From the NCBI GenBank assembly GCA_031316155.1, contig JALDRB010000007.1:124001-188000 (forward strand): a stretch of 64,000 bases of DNA, in the 5' to 3' direction. The notes beneath the pieces are model-generated. The model was given only the letters and a program-made list of their open reading frames with translations. It ran no database searches and was not told the DNA's origin. The DNA is from Candidatus Scalindua sp. (GTDB lineage Bacteria > Planctomycetota > Brocadiia > Brocadiales > Scalinduaceae). Of this stretch, positions 15,614 to 24,528 are shown one piece after another (positions within the stretch are counted from its first letter, which is position 1; the number at the start of each line of letters is the position of its first letter). Both the position numbers and the translations under genes were made by a program.

Positions 15614-17635
15614 TTATAAACTTATTCTCTGAATCGCCTCTCTGGCGTATTCCAATACGTCTTTGTCCTCGTCAGAGGGAATTTTCTCCAACAGAGTTTT
15701 CGCCTCGGCTCCGCCTATCTTACCGAGTGCCCAGGCTGCAGTCTTTCTTACCGCTAAATTATCATCTTGCAGTGTCCAGGATAGAGAAGTAACAGCTTTT
15801 TCGCTTCCTATCCAACCGAGTACGATTGCTGATCTCAGACGGGCAAATTTGTTTGTATCCCGCAGAGATCTCATTAAGTGTGGAATTGCAGGTTCTCCGA
15901 TCTGAATCAATGCCCAACTTGCCCTCCTGCGTGTGCTTTTTTCATTATCCCTCAGTGCGGATACAAGAGACTCGGTTGCGCCCTCTCCTATTTCTGCCAA
16001 TGCCCAGGCTGCTGTTTTACGTGCCCATGAGGCTTCGGCTTCTGCGTCGGTTATCAAGAGAGACTTCAGAGCGCTGACAGCCTTGTTATTGCCAATTCTG
16101 CCCAGAGCACACGCACAACCGGCTTTCACCATCCAATTGCGGTCATTTTCCAATGCTTTTATCAAGGTGTAAACAGAATCAGAATCTCTGATTTCACCCA
16201 ATGCTCTCGCCGCATCATATCTTACAAAAGGATCTTCATCGTTTAAAACTATTGCATTGAGAAATGGTACTGTCTCCTTATCTGAGATTTTCTTCAGAGC
16301 CAGAATAATTTCTCTTTTTAGGTCGGAATTCTGTGTCTCCAGCTGAGAAAGGAGAAGCCTGGTGGCAGTCTTATCTCTTGTAAGGCCTAATGCCCATGCC
16401 GCATTTTTTCTGATCGTGATTGTATGGATAGTTTCATCATTTGATTGCATAAATGATGAAAAAATATTTTTGATTTTACCGAAATTTGTTAGTTTTTTTC
16501 TGTAAATAAGGAGATCTGTTAATATTGGGAGAGAAATCTCATTTGGAATAGTGCTGAGTACCAATGCAGCCATTCTGGATCTGTCAGGCGATTCCTGTGT
16601 CATTGAGTTGATGAGCACGTTTACCGGTTCATTGTATTCAGTTTCTTCGATTGATACGGTATTGTCACCATTGAGATCGTTCTCTTGCCCCTTTTTTTTC
16701 TCGTAATGCAATAAATCAAGTGCAACACTTGGATAATTTGTGAGGAGAACATCAACTCCCTCAATCATTCTTTTTCTCATTTTGTCTCTGTTATCTGAAT
16801 CAATAATTCTTGTTCCGACATGGTTATATTTTTCATGGATAAAATTTATGACGTCATGGGTTAATTCTTTTGCCGGAACAAAAATGAGTTTTGTGCCCTG
16901 GATGTCTGGGTCCTCATTACGGACAGTTTCAAGCGTACCGCTAAAATAAATTAGATCTATTATGCCTTTTTCATCAATAAGAGAAAGAACTTGCTCTTTT
17001 ATCCCGTGTTCTTTTGTGTTTAATATAATCTTGATATTTTGATCTTTTGCAAATTGTAAAACATCGGCTAAAAGGGGTACTCTTTCACCGGCAAACTCTT
17101 CACCTTTCCATGCTCCTGCATCGTACTGCTTTATCTCCTCATACAACAATTCGTTAACATACCCCTTACCATCAGTTGTTCGGTCTATTGTGTCATCATG
17201 CATTAGAATGAGTTGGTCATCTTTGGTTTTTCGTACATCTATTTCCAAACCTCCGACACCTAGATCTACTGCCTTTTTAAAGGCAGCAAAAGTATTTTCC
17301 GGAGTATGCTCAAGCGAACCGTGTCGGGCTATAACGGTAATGTGCTTGGAAATATCTTCAGATAATGCTGCATTGAGATGTAAGTTGAGAAATACAAGCG
17401 TTATGATAACGGGGTAAAAGAATTTTTGTAGTATACTAAAACCGATTTGGTTTTCGGTTTTACCTGTCTGCGTGCATCGCACAGGCAGGCTGGAAACCAA
17501 ATCTTGGTTGCAGTTATCCCCGGACAAAACGCGCCGAGGACTGTACTCGCTCAATTTTATCTCGGATTTTACCTGTCTGCGTGCGTCCCTTACGCACATG
17601 CAGGTCCGAAAACCATTACGAGATGAGTAAATCAT
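15614..17635 (-). CDS. glycerophosphodiester phosphodiesterase-like protein with C-terminal HEAT repeats; N-terminus encoded by a repeat
   Basis: Residues ~90-325 match the GDPD TIM barrel: PENTFAAFKKAVDLG, LEIDVRKTKDDQLILMHDDTIDRTTDG, and a late LLTNYP. The usual HRG at the barrel start reads RHG, so a catalytic His is shifted or lost. Residues ~350-670 form five or more PBS-lyase-like HEAT repeats (AAWALGxIG). The first ~67 residues come from a family A repeat read in frame. A signal-like segment (FFYPVIITLVFLNLHLNAALS) follows, without a Met of its own. The start overlaps the upstream stop as TAATG, so the repeat supplies the only plausible start. Periplasmic location is inferred. Confidence 0.8.
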   Translation of the reverse strand: MIYSSRNGFRTCMCVRDARRQVKSEIKLSEYSPRRVLSGDNCNQDLVSSLPVRCTQTGKTENQIGFSILQKFFYPVIITLVFLNLHLNAALSEDISKHITVIARHGSLEHTPENTFAAFKKAVDLGVGGLEIDVRKTKDDQLILMHDDTIDRTTDGKGYVNELLYEEIKQYDAGAWKGEEFAGERVPLLADVLQFAKDQNIKIILNTKEHGIKEQVLSLIDEKGIIDLIYFSGTLETVRNEDPDIQGTKLIFVPAKELTHDVINFIHEKYNHVGTRIIDSDNRDKMRKRMIEGVDVLLTNYPSVALDLLHYEKKKGQENDLNGDNTVSIEETEYNEPVNVLINSMTQESPDRSRMAALVLSTIPNEISLPILTDLLIYRKKLTNFGKIKNIFSSFMQSNDETIHTITIRKNAAWALGLTRDKTATRLLLSQLETQNSDLKREIILALKKISDKETVPFLNAIVLNDEDPFVRYDAARALGEIRDSDSVYTLIKALENDRNWMVKAGCACALGRIGNNKAVSALKSLLITDAEAEASWARKTAAWALAEIGEGATESLVSALRDNEKSTRRRASWALIQIGEPAIPHLMRSLRDTNKFARLRSAIVLGWIGSEKAVTSLSWTLQDDNLAVRKTAAWALGKIGGAEAKTLLEKIPSDEDKDVLEYAREAIQRISL
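17432..17630 (-). repeat. family A dispersed repeat, copy 2 (inside a coding frame)
   Basis: Minus-orientation copy with ends TACTCATCTCGTAATGG and GTTTTAGTATA. It carries two copies of an extra CCTGTCTGCGTGC-type segment. It is read through as the N-terminus of the GDPD gene. Confidence 0.8.
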
Positions 17636-19617
17636 TATTTTCCCTCATAAACTAACCAGTGCGGTTTCCCTTCCCAGTGAACACTTTTCGTATTAATGTC
17701 GAAATAAACCTTTTTAGAAAATGTTCTGGCACCAGACCTCCTTAACTCGGCAAGGGGATTGCCCGTGAGTACGGCAACATTTTCTGAAAAGTCCCATACG
17801 AGTAAGGTTCCCACTCCTGATGAATTCTCCAGATCCGGGCTTTCAATATAAACGTTCCCGGTAGCAGTGAGTTTCTCAATCTGATCCTTATCATAAAAAA
17901 GAACATCAAGTCTGTCGCAATCAAGTTTTTCATTACCTTTTGTTGCCGTTACTAATTCATAAAAATTCGCAGTCCTGGTTATGCCGTCGTATATCATCTT
18001 GTCATTCCAGTTGACTTCAACAGACCCCGCATCTTCCTTTTTCTTTGTCTGAGGCGTTACCAATAAATATCCTTTCCCTTCTGCAAACATTTTATTTTCT
18101 TTCTCTGAAAAAGAGATTTTTGGTGCAGAGATATGTTTTTCACCATCTTTAACTGATGCCATCGGACTTCCGTATAATTCAGTATAATTCTCCTCTGCGG
18201 TCCATATTATTTTGTCTCCTTTTGCTTCTCTGAAGGAATCACCTTGCTTTTCAATCAAGCGGACATCATGTGTGGCAACGAGATTTTTCAATGAACCTTC
18301 ATCATTATATAGTATTACAAGTTTATTACAATTGAGTTTTGTCCCCTCTTTATTGACGACAACATCTTTTTCGAAAACAGCCTGGTTTTGATTTTGAATA
18401 AATAACATTCTCCCTTTCCAGGTTATGGTAATGTTTTGGGAAGTCAGATCTTGATTTGAAAAAGCAAAGCCACTGTTTTTGCTTTTCTGAGATTCATGGG
18501 TTTTTTCTTTTTTCTGGGCAGTTGTGGTTAATCTTCCACTTACGGGAACCTCCATCTTGCCTTGTTCTTTAAAGAATTTAATACGGGCAGCGCTGATTGT
18601 CAGGTTGTTGTTGAAGTATTCAGCAAATGGGTCATCATCCAATATTGCGACCTGTTCTTTCGTGTTCCATGATAAGGTTTCTCCTTTAGCCGTTTTTTCC
18701 CCATCGGAGGCAAGAACATTTCCACTTGCTATTAATTTGTCAACATCCTGGATACCAGATTCGAAGAATATTGTCAGTTTGTCGGCAAAGATAGTGGCCT
18801 TTCCCTTTGAAATCCGTACGTTGTCCTTAAATGTTGCCAGTTTATTTTTGTATTCGAAAACCAACTCATCGGTTGATCGTATGAAGAGATTCTCACTGAT
18901 GTTACTTTTCGGGGATGATGTCTGGCTTTGCGGGTCAGGTGCAACGGGTTCTTTGTCGGTAGAGGAAAACAAGATACCACCGGTACTGTCAATTTCCATT
19001 TCGGGATCATTTTTTATACGAACCTTTGAATCCAGCATGTTTATTTCAAAACCAGATCCCGTGATTTTCATGCCTTTGCCTTTGACAGTGACAAATCCAT
19101 TTGTATAGATTTTCTTTTCGTCATGAAGGTATTTTAAGTCATCAGTAAATATTTCCTGGCCATTTTCAAGCCTCGTTACCACGTTTTCGTAAAGAAAACC
19201 TTCTTTAGACACTTTGTCTATTTCGCCAAAATCTGATGTTATGACTATGTTCTTTGGTTTACTGTTGCCTTCGTCTCTGTTACTTATGTTTGAAAATTCG
19301 ATCTCAGGGTTTGAGATTCTGTAGACTCTGTCTCTCAGAAAGACCGTATAGGCGCCACGTACCACTGAAACTTCACGTCCGTCTTCATCGTAATTTGGCA
19401 AGTAAAGCCCGAATATTTCCTGTGTTACATCGTTCGGGTTATAGGTAAAGGTACTTTTTTGTTTTATTTTGGTGTTTTCATCAATTATCTTTTTTAACAT
19501 GGGCTGTTCTTCCCTTTTCACGTAAGAGGTTGTTTCTAGCGACCCGGACAGAGAAAGTCCCAAAAGAAGAAGGCAAACGACTATTATGCCCAAAAATATG
19601 TAACTTCGTTTTCTCAT
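17635..19617 (-). CDS. LptC/LptA-like lipopolysaccharide export protein with several OstA-type domains
   Basis: A 660-residue periplasmic protein anchored by one N-terminal helix (residues ~5-24). After an LptC-like stretch (ITSDFGEIDKVSKEGFLYENV) come repeated OstA/LptA beta-jellyroll units: SGFEINMLDSKVRI, DKLTIFFESGIQDVDKLIASGNV, LNCNKLVILYNDEGSLKNLVATHDV and LDCDRLDVLFYDKDQIEKLTATGNV. Such proteins bridge lipopolysaccharide from LptFG to LptD. It is far longer than E. coli LptA (185) or LptC (191), so it probably combines both roles. It starts a minus-strand run with the GDPD and cobA-hemD genes; kdsC lies upstream on the same strand. Confidence 0.85.
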   Translation of the reverse strand: MRKRSYIFLGIIVVCLLLLGLSLSGSLETTSYVKREEQPMLKKIIDENTKIKQKSTFTYNPNDVTQEIFGLYLPNYDEDGREVSVVRGAYTVFLRDRVYRISNPEIEFSNISNRDEGNSKPKNIVITSDFGEIDKVSKEGFLYENVVTRLENGQEIFTDDLKYLHDEKKIYTNGFVTVKGKGMKITGSGFEINMLDSKVRIKNDPEMEIDSTGGILFSSTDKEPVAPDPQSQTSSPKSNISENLFIRSTDELVFEYKNKLATFKDNVRISKGKATIFADKLTIFFESGIQDVDKLIASGNVLASDGEKTAKGETLSWNTKEQVAILDDDPFAEYFNNNLTISAARIKFFKEQGKMEVPVSGRLTTTAQKKEKTHESQKSKNSGFAFSNQDLTSQNITITWKGRMLFIQNQNQAVFEKDVVVNKEGTKLNCNKLVILYNDEGSLKNLVATHDVRLIEKQGDSFREAKGDKIIWTAEENYTELYGSPMASVKDGEKHISAPKISFSEKENKMFAEGKGYLLVTPQTKKKEDAGSVEVNWNDKMIYDGITRTANFYELVTATKGNEKLDCDRLDVLFYDKDQIEKLTATGNVYIESPDLENSSGVGTLLVWDFSENVAVLTGNPLAELRRSGARTFSKKVYFDINTKSVHWEGKPHWLVYEGK

Positions 19618-19908
19618 AGATTTATGTATAGAAAATTCATTATTTCCTTATTTTTTGCGCTGAAGGCGCAAGTTCAAAAGCCCGTAAAAACTGAAATGCC
19701 ATAGACGGGAGTTTCAAGCCCGGCCAACAGACCATTCGCCAGTACAAAGAGCATTCTGGCGGGGACGATGTAGAGATTTTGGAAAAGTTAACCAGCCCGA
19801 ACGTACCGTTCGGTACAGGTGGGCCAGGATGACCTAACTTGTAAGATCATTTATCTCTCATAAAAAATACCAGCTGGAAAAGACCTGAATGGATATCAGC
19901 AGAGAACT
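19618..19908. repeat. intergenic region filled by a family B repeat (19655-19841) with inserted palindrome
   Basis: The element runs from TTGCGCTGAAGGCGCAA at 19655 to CCTAACTTG at 19841. A ~70 bp segment is inserted in the middle, and the last hairpin is extended by a CGTACCGTTCGGTAC palindrome. Nothing else is evident. Confidence 0.7.
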
Positions 19909-20481
19909 TTAGTAATATTTTGCGACTATGGTTTCCCATTTGCCCTGTGATTTGAGAATTTTTTCTGCTACTTCACGAATGGCACCAAATCCGCCATGTG
20001 CTTCAGTGAGATACGAAACACTCTCTTTTACTTCCTGGCGTGCATTGGGCACTGCAACCGAGAGCCCTACTCTTCTCAAGATCGGCAGATCGATGAGGTC
20101 ATCACCAATATAGCATGTTTCATGGTCTTGTAATTTGTGTTTCTTTAAGATCGTTTCGTATGCGTCAAGCTTTCTCTGGACACCAAGGTACACATCTTCA
20201 ATGCAAAGTTCCCTGGCACGATATTCTACAGCTTTGCTTTTCCTGCCACTGATAATTGCAGTTTTGATACCCCCTCGCTGCAGGTAGGTAATGCCTGCGC
20301 CATCCTGTACATAAAAACTCTTTGACTCGTTACCGTGTTCATCCAGTTGGATATTTCCATCTGATAGTACTCCATCCACATCAAAAATAACCAATTTAAT
20401 ATTATGCAAAACGTAAATTCTCCAAGAAGAGTCATGGATTTTCGGGGAGAAAAAGTCGCAGCACGTCACACCTTTATCCAA
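19909..20481 (-). CDS. kdsC: 3-deoxy-D-manno-octulosonate 8-phosphate phosphatase (KdsC family)
   Basis: A HAD-superfamily C0 phosphatase. The nucleophile motif DVDGVLSDG is followed by the substrate loop with SFYVQDGAGITYLQ. Motif II lies in IISGRKSKAVEYRA, and motif III/IV in YIGDDLIDLPILRRVGLSVAVPNA, all as in KdsC. The C-terminal GGFGAIREVAEKIL tail is also conserved. It removes phosphate from KDO-8-P for lipopolysaccharide synthesis (EC 3.1.3.45). The 190-residue length includes ~28 N-terminal residues beyond the family norm, so a later start such as TTG before HNIKLVIFD is possible. Confidence 0.92.
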   Translation of the reverse strand: MDKGVTCCDFFSPKIHDSSWRIYVLHNIKLVIFDVDGVLSDGNIQLDEHGNESKSFYVQDGAGITYLQRGGIKTAIISGRKSKAVEYRARELCIEDVYLGVQRKLDAYETILKKHKLQDHETCYIGDDLIDLPILRRVGLSVAVPNARQEVKESVSYLTEAHGGFGAIREVAEKILKSQGKWETIVAKYY

Positions 20482-20834
20482 TGATTTTTTTAGGTTTAAA
20501 ATGGCATAGATCCGTTAAATTCACTTTAATTATAAGCATAAGTTTGTCTTATTCAAGAGAAAAAGAGATCTCTCCGGGGAGCCATAAACACAGCGAATCT
20601 TTTTACGGGTAATCAGTTCATATTTTTTTCATTTTGCCTTCAAACGAGACGATGTTCGATTTTTGAATTTTGACTGCATATTCTAAACTGCCACTTTGTT
20701 GTTTGCTATGGTTAGCATGAGATTTTGCAGGATATGCTGGTGGATGTAAATTGTGTTCTTTTCTTGACATGGTGTCTCAGGCGTGTTACTATGATCACCC
20801 AAATCTCCCAAGTTTTTATCGATCTTATACTGCA
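20482..20834. other. intergenic region between divergent kdsC and the S2P gene
   Basis: It must hold both promoters. No conserved element, repeat or RNA was recognised. The in-frame upstream codons from 20751 are not conserved-looking. Confidence 0.35.
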
Positions 20835-21470
20835 ATGGATTTCGACATTAAAAATTTTATGGTTTTTGCTATAGCGATTCTCTATGCATTAACCATACAT
20901 GAGTTTTTTCACGCATGGGCTGCAAACCGTTTAGGAGATCCAACAGCCAAGATGCAGGGCCGTCTAACGCTTAATCCGCTTGCTCATCTTGATCCTATGG
21001 GGACAATTTGTTTCATCGTTGCACACTTTGGTTGGGGGAAACCGGTACCCATAAACTCAAGCTATTTCAAAAATCCAAGGCGTGATGATGTGATTGCTTC
21101 TGCGGCAGGGCCTATTTCTAATTTTGTTTCTGCGTTCATTTTTGGCTTGCTTTTTCAAATAACGCACAGATTTGTCTCTGATACGAGTTTTTTTTTAAAC
21201 GATTTTTGTAACTTATTACTGAAGATAATTCAAATTAACCTCATATTAGCTATTTTTAATTTTATTCCACTCTACCCTCTGGACGGTTCACATATTTTAA
21301 AGGGATTTTTACCCCGTCATATGCTTCACAAATATGAAGAGGTGTGTAAATATGGCCCGTTTATTCTTTTGGGATTAATTTTACTTGGGAATTTTGCGAA
21401 TATACCAATACTTTACTACGTCATCTGGCCGCCAACAATTTTCTTTTTTAAGATGTTTTCAGGTCTGTAA
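20835..21470 (+). CDS. site-2 protease family (M50) intramembrane metalloprotease
   Basis: About 211 residues from ATG 20835, chosen because S2P-like proteins start just before the first helix; an upstream start at 20751 would add a 28-residue unconserved tail. The zinc motif is HEFFHAW in the first helix. NPLAHLDP and GWGKPVPINSSYFKNPRRDD follow. The second metal-site motif is FNFIPLYPLDGS. Five to six membrane helices are predicted by eye. Members cleave membrane-bound substrates, but this short bacterial form has no known target. It precedes scpA by 18 bp, a common pairing. Confidence 0.9.
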   Translation: MDFDIKNFMVFAIAILYALTIHEFFHAWAANRLGDPTAKMQGRLTLNPLAHLDPMGTICFIVAHFGWGKPVPINSSYFKNPRRDDVIASAAGPISNFVSAFIFGLLFQITHRFVSDTSFFLNDFCNLLLKIIQINLILAIFNFIPLYPLDGSHILKGFLPRHMLHKYEEVCKYGPFILLGLILLGNFANIPILYYVIWPPTIFFFKMFSGL

Positions 21471-21488
21471 TAGTTTGTTACAATCCTA

Positions 21489-22217
21489 ATGCAAACAGAT
21501 TATAAAGTTGCACTTGACAGTTATAATGGTCCTTTGGACCTGTTACTCTATTTAATACGCAAGGAGGAGGTTGATATTTACGATATCCCCATTGCGCGGG
21601 TAACGGAACAATATGTGATGCATCTCGATACATTACAAAAAGTGGATATCGGGCTTGCAGGAGATTTTTTAGTAATGGCTTCCACGTTAATGTATATAAA
21701 ATCTCAAATGCTTCTTCCCCGTTATGAGATGGATGAAGGTGAGGATATTGAGGACCCTCGCTTAGAGCTGGTGAATCAGCTTCTTGAATACAAAAAATTT
21801 AAGGAAGCAACTTCAATGATGGCAAAGCTGTCAGATGAAAAGGGGAAAAGGTACTCAAGACCTAAAGATAGCACGAAGCATGAAGAACCCGAAGACGTGC
21901 AATTGGATCTGGGAGAGATTGATATATGGAAGCTTTCACAACTTTTTGCTGATTTTATGAGACAGACATTGAGCGATATGAGCACGACTATCGTTTCAAC
22001 AGACATACCTGTCAAAGTATATATGGACAGTGTTCTTCAAAAGTTAACTAACGCACAATCTGTTTCGTTTAAGGATCTGTTCTTTACTTCAAGAAACAAG
22101 AAAGATATTATAGGTTTTTTTCTCGCTTTACTTGAGTTGGTACGTTTAAGAAAGATTAAACTTGAACAGTTTGTGGATTTTGAAGAAATTCGAGTGGTGT
22201 CAACCAATAATAATTGA
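21489..22217 (+). CDS. scpA: segregation and condensation protein A
   Basis: ScpA is the kleisin that bridges the SMC dimer. The 242-residue product has the opening YNGPLDLLLYLIRKEEVDIYDIPIARVTEQY, then GDFLVMASTLMYIKSQMLLP, and the C-terminal winged-helix part FLALLELVRLRKI. No scpB is visible next to it; smc itself lies 8 kb downstream. It forms a unit with the S2P gene upstream and the Trm112-like gene downstream. Confidence 0.96.
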   Translation: MQTDYKVALDSYNGPLDLLLYLIRKEEVDIYDIPIARVTEQYVMHLDTLQKVDIGLAGDFLVMASTLMYIKSQMLLPRYEMDEGEDIEDPRLELVNQLLEYKKFKEATSMMAKLSDEKGKRYSRPKDSTKHEEPEDVQLDLGEIDIWKLSQLFADFMRQTLSDMSTTIVSTDIPVKVYMDSVLQKLTNAQSVSFKDLFFTSRNKKDIIGFFLALLELVRLRKIKLEQFVDFEEIRVVSTNNN

Positions 22218-22229
22218 GGATTTGAAAAC

Positions 22230-22403
22230 ATGATTGACAAAGAGTTGCTGAAAATACTTGCCTGTCCACTTTGTAAAACTGATGTTAAGATTGAAGACGA
22301 TAGGCTCGTTTGTGTAAATTGTGGAAGGAGATACCCCATTAAGGACGATGTCCCGGTAATGTTGATTGATGAGGCAGAGTTACCGGGGAAAAAGGGGGAA
22401 TAG
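22230..22403 (+). CDS. Trm112-like small zinc protein (YcaR family)
   Basis: A 57-residue protein with the Trm112-like pattern: LLKILACPLCKTDV, then LVCVNCGRRYPIKDDVPVML. The CPLC and CVNC pairs would bind zinc. Homologues activate methyltransferases or sit beside lipid-A and lipopolysaccharide genes, but the partner here is unknown. GAGG precedes the ATG, and scpA lies 12 bp upstream in what looks like one operon. Confidence 0.88.
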   Translation: MIDKELLKILACPLCKTDVKIEDDRLVCVNCGRRYPIKDDVPVMLIDEAELPGKKGE

Positions 22404-22771
22404 TGGCAACCCGAAGGAGCATGACTCCGCAAATTTTAATTTTATCCGATTCGTAAATTGATATATTCAGTCGGTAAAATTGCCTGTAATAAGTATGTGT
22501 ATAGGAAATTCAACAGTTCCTTTTTTATTGCGCTGAAGGCACAAGTGTAAAATTCCTAAAACTGCCATGGAAGGCAGTTTTAGGAATTTTGGAAAAGTTA
22601 GCCAGGATGGCCTAACTTGCCATGAGTTTTTGAGATATGAAAACAGAACAGATTTGTATAGTTCGGATGCGCCGCCATGTTGTTTGACATGAAAGAATTG
22701 TTGCCTCTGCATTGTGAAGTTTTTTTAGCATATTGATTCAAGGAAAACCCGTATGGAGTTCAATGTAAATA
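22404..22771. repeat. intergenic region with a family B repeat (22526-22620)
   Basis: A nearly minimal copy of the B element. Hairpin 1 is TTGCGC/GCACAA, hairpin 2 is AAACTGCC/GGCAGTTT, and hairpin 3 is AAGTTAGCCA/TGGCCTAACTT. It lies in the yidC leader region. The rest shows no gene. Confidence 0.75.
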
Positions 22772-24499
22772 ATGGATAAAAAAGCGCTGTTGGCATTTAT
22801 ACTTTGTGCCATAATTACGATTTACATGTTTAAGTTTCTTCAGCCGGCAATACCGCCGGAAGGGAAAAAGCAGGAGGAGATTGCAGAGGAAAGGTTAGCG
22901 GTAAAGGAAAAGGCGGAAGATGCAGAGCTTGAGAAGCATGTGGTTGCGCATGGCAAAGCAGAAACCTATGAACGTGTAAATCAGGAAGAAATTGGTTTAG
23001 TGGATAACATAGTAATCCAAAATGATGTTATCAGGACGGTTTGGACTAATAATGGTGGAGCGTTGAAATCTGCTATTTTAACAAAATTTAAGGAACGGGG
23101 AAAGGAACAGACTTTAGAATTACTCAAACCTTCAAGAAGAGATTTTCTTCCGGTCAGCTTAGAATTGCCTGGCGATAAATACCGGTTAAAGAGCCGTAGA
23201 TATAAAGTTGTTGAACAGAGTAGCAGTAGAGTTGTTTTTGCAACTCTTTTAGAGAATGGTCTTCGAATAACCAAAGATATCTCTCTGGAGCCGGGGAACT
23301 ATTTTTTTGATATTGAAATTACTCTGGAAAATGTGACGGGTACAGATCTTGCGGCGTCATATTCTATTATTTCTGCGAATGGTATCTATCCGGAATTCGA
23401 CTCATATTCCGGTCTTGCATCCGTTGTGGGAATAGATGTCGGGCATAAAAAAATAAAACTTGTACGCACAGATATCAAAAATTTCCCCTACAAAAATGAA
23501 TCTGTCGGTATATCCTGGGCAGGTTCGGTAAACAAATATTTTGCTTCAATATTGAAGTTTTCATCTAACGATGGGATATCGAATATTGTTTCTGAATCTT
23601 TCGAAAACAGTGATCCGTTTTATAAAGAAGATTTTATTGTAAGCATTCAGACCAACAAGGTTGAATTACCTCCGCAAGGTGTGCAACATCACAATTGGTT
23701 TTTCTTTCTGGGGCCCAAAAAAGAGGATGTTTTGAGTCAATGTGAAGGTATTTCTGTCCTTTTAGATTATGGGTGGACAACTGTCATATGCAAAGTGCTC
23801 GTGAAGATTTTAAACACTTTTTATAGTATTATACCCAACTACGGTATCGCCATAATCCTGCTCACCATTTTAGTAAAATTAATACTTTTCCCTTTAACGC
23901 GGAAGAGCCAGATGTCGATGTTCAAGATGCAGCAGCTTCAACCCCTTATAGGCCAGTTAAAAGAGAAGTACAAAGGAGACAAACAGAGGATGGGGCAGGA
24001 ACAGATGAAGCTGTTTAAAGAGCAAGGAGTAAATCCTATGAGCGGCTGTTTGCCTATTGTGTTGCAAATGCCCGTGTTTTTTGCTCTGTTCCGAACACTT
24101 CAACTCTCTTTTGAGATGAGGCAAGCACCTTTTGTCGCATGGATCGATGATTTGTCGATGCCGGATACCTTAATTCAGCTCTCTTTTAGTATGCCATTTC
24201 TCGGTGATGGTATAAACGTCTTACCTATAATAATGGGTATCGCATCGTTTGTGCAGATGAAACTTACCCCAAAAAATACCAGTGGAGATGATCCTCAGGC
24301 AAAGATGCAACAGAAAATGATGCAGATGATGCCTGTGATATTTCCTTTCATTCTTTATAAATTTCCTTCGGGGCTTACTCTTTACTGGACAACCAGTACT
24401 TTGATAAGCATCTGTGAACAGATGTTTATCAGAAGAAGCATCAAAAAGGTTGATATTTACTATAAGGGGAAAAGAGTGCTCAATGGTAAGGCAAAATAA
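22772..24499 (+). CDS. yidC: membrane protein insertase YidC
   Basis: A 575-residue YidC with an N-terminal helix (about 5-22) and a charged linker. A periplasmic beta domain covers ~75-330. The conserved five-helix core begins near 345 (YGIAIILLTILVKLILFPLTRKSQMSMFKMQQLQP), then MSGCLPIVLQMPVFFALFRTL and FPSGLTLYWTTS. It inserts and folds inner-membrane proteins. The long periplasmic domain is the Gram-negative form. mnmE follows 29 bp later, a common chromosomal order; rnpA and rpmH are not present here. Confidence 0.97.
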   Translation: MDKKALLAFILCAIITIYMFKFLQPAIPPEGKKQEEIAEERLAVKEKAEDAELEKHVVAHGKAETYERVNQEEIGLVDNIVIQNDVIRTVWTNNGGALKSAILTKFKERGKEQTLELLKPSRRDFLPVSLELPGDKYRLKSRRYKVVEQSSSRVVFATLLENGLRITKDISLEPGNYFFDIEITLENVTGTDLAASYSIISANGIYPEFDSYSGLASVVGIDVGHKKIKLVRTDIKNFPYKNESVGISWAGSVNKYFASILKFSSNDGISNIVSESFENSDPFYKEDFIVSIQTNKVELPPQGVQHHNWFFFLGPKKEDVLSQCEGISVLLDYGWTTVICKVLVKILNTFYSIIPNYGIAIILLTILVKLILFPLTRKSQMSMFKMQQLQPLIGQLKEKYKGDKQRMGQEQMKLFKEQGVNPMSGCLPIVLQMPVFFALFRTLQLSFEMRQAPFVAWIDDLSMPDTLIQLSFSMPFLGDGINVLPIIMGIASFVQMKLTPKNTSGDDPQAKMQQKMMQMMPVIFPFILYKFPSGLTLYWTTSTLISICEQMFIRRSIKKVDIYYKGKRVLNGKAK

Positions 24500-24528
24500 C
24501 ATACGATACTTTTCCTATCAAAAGGATT

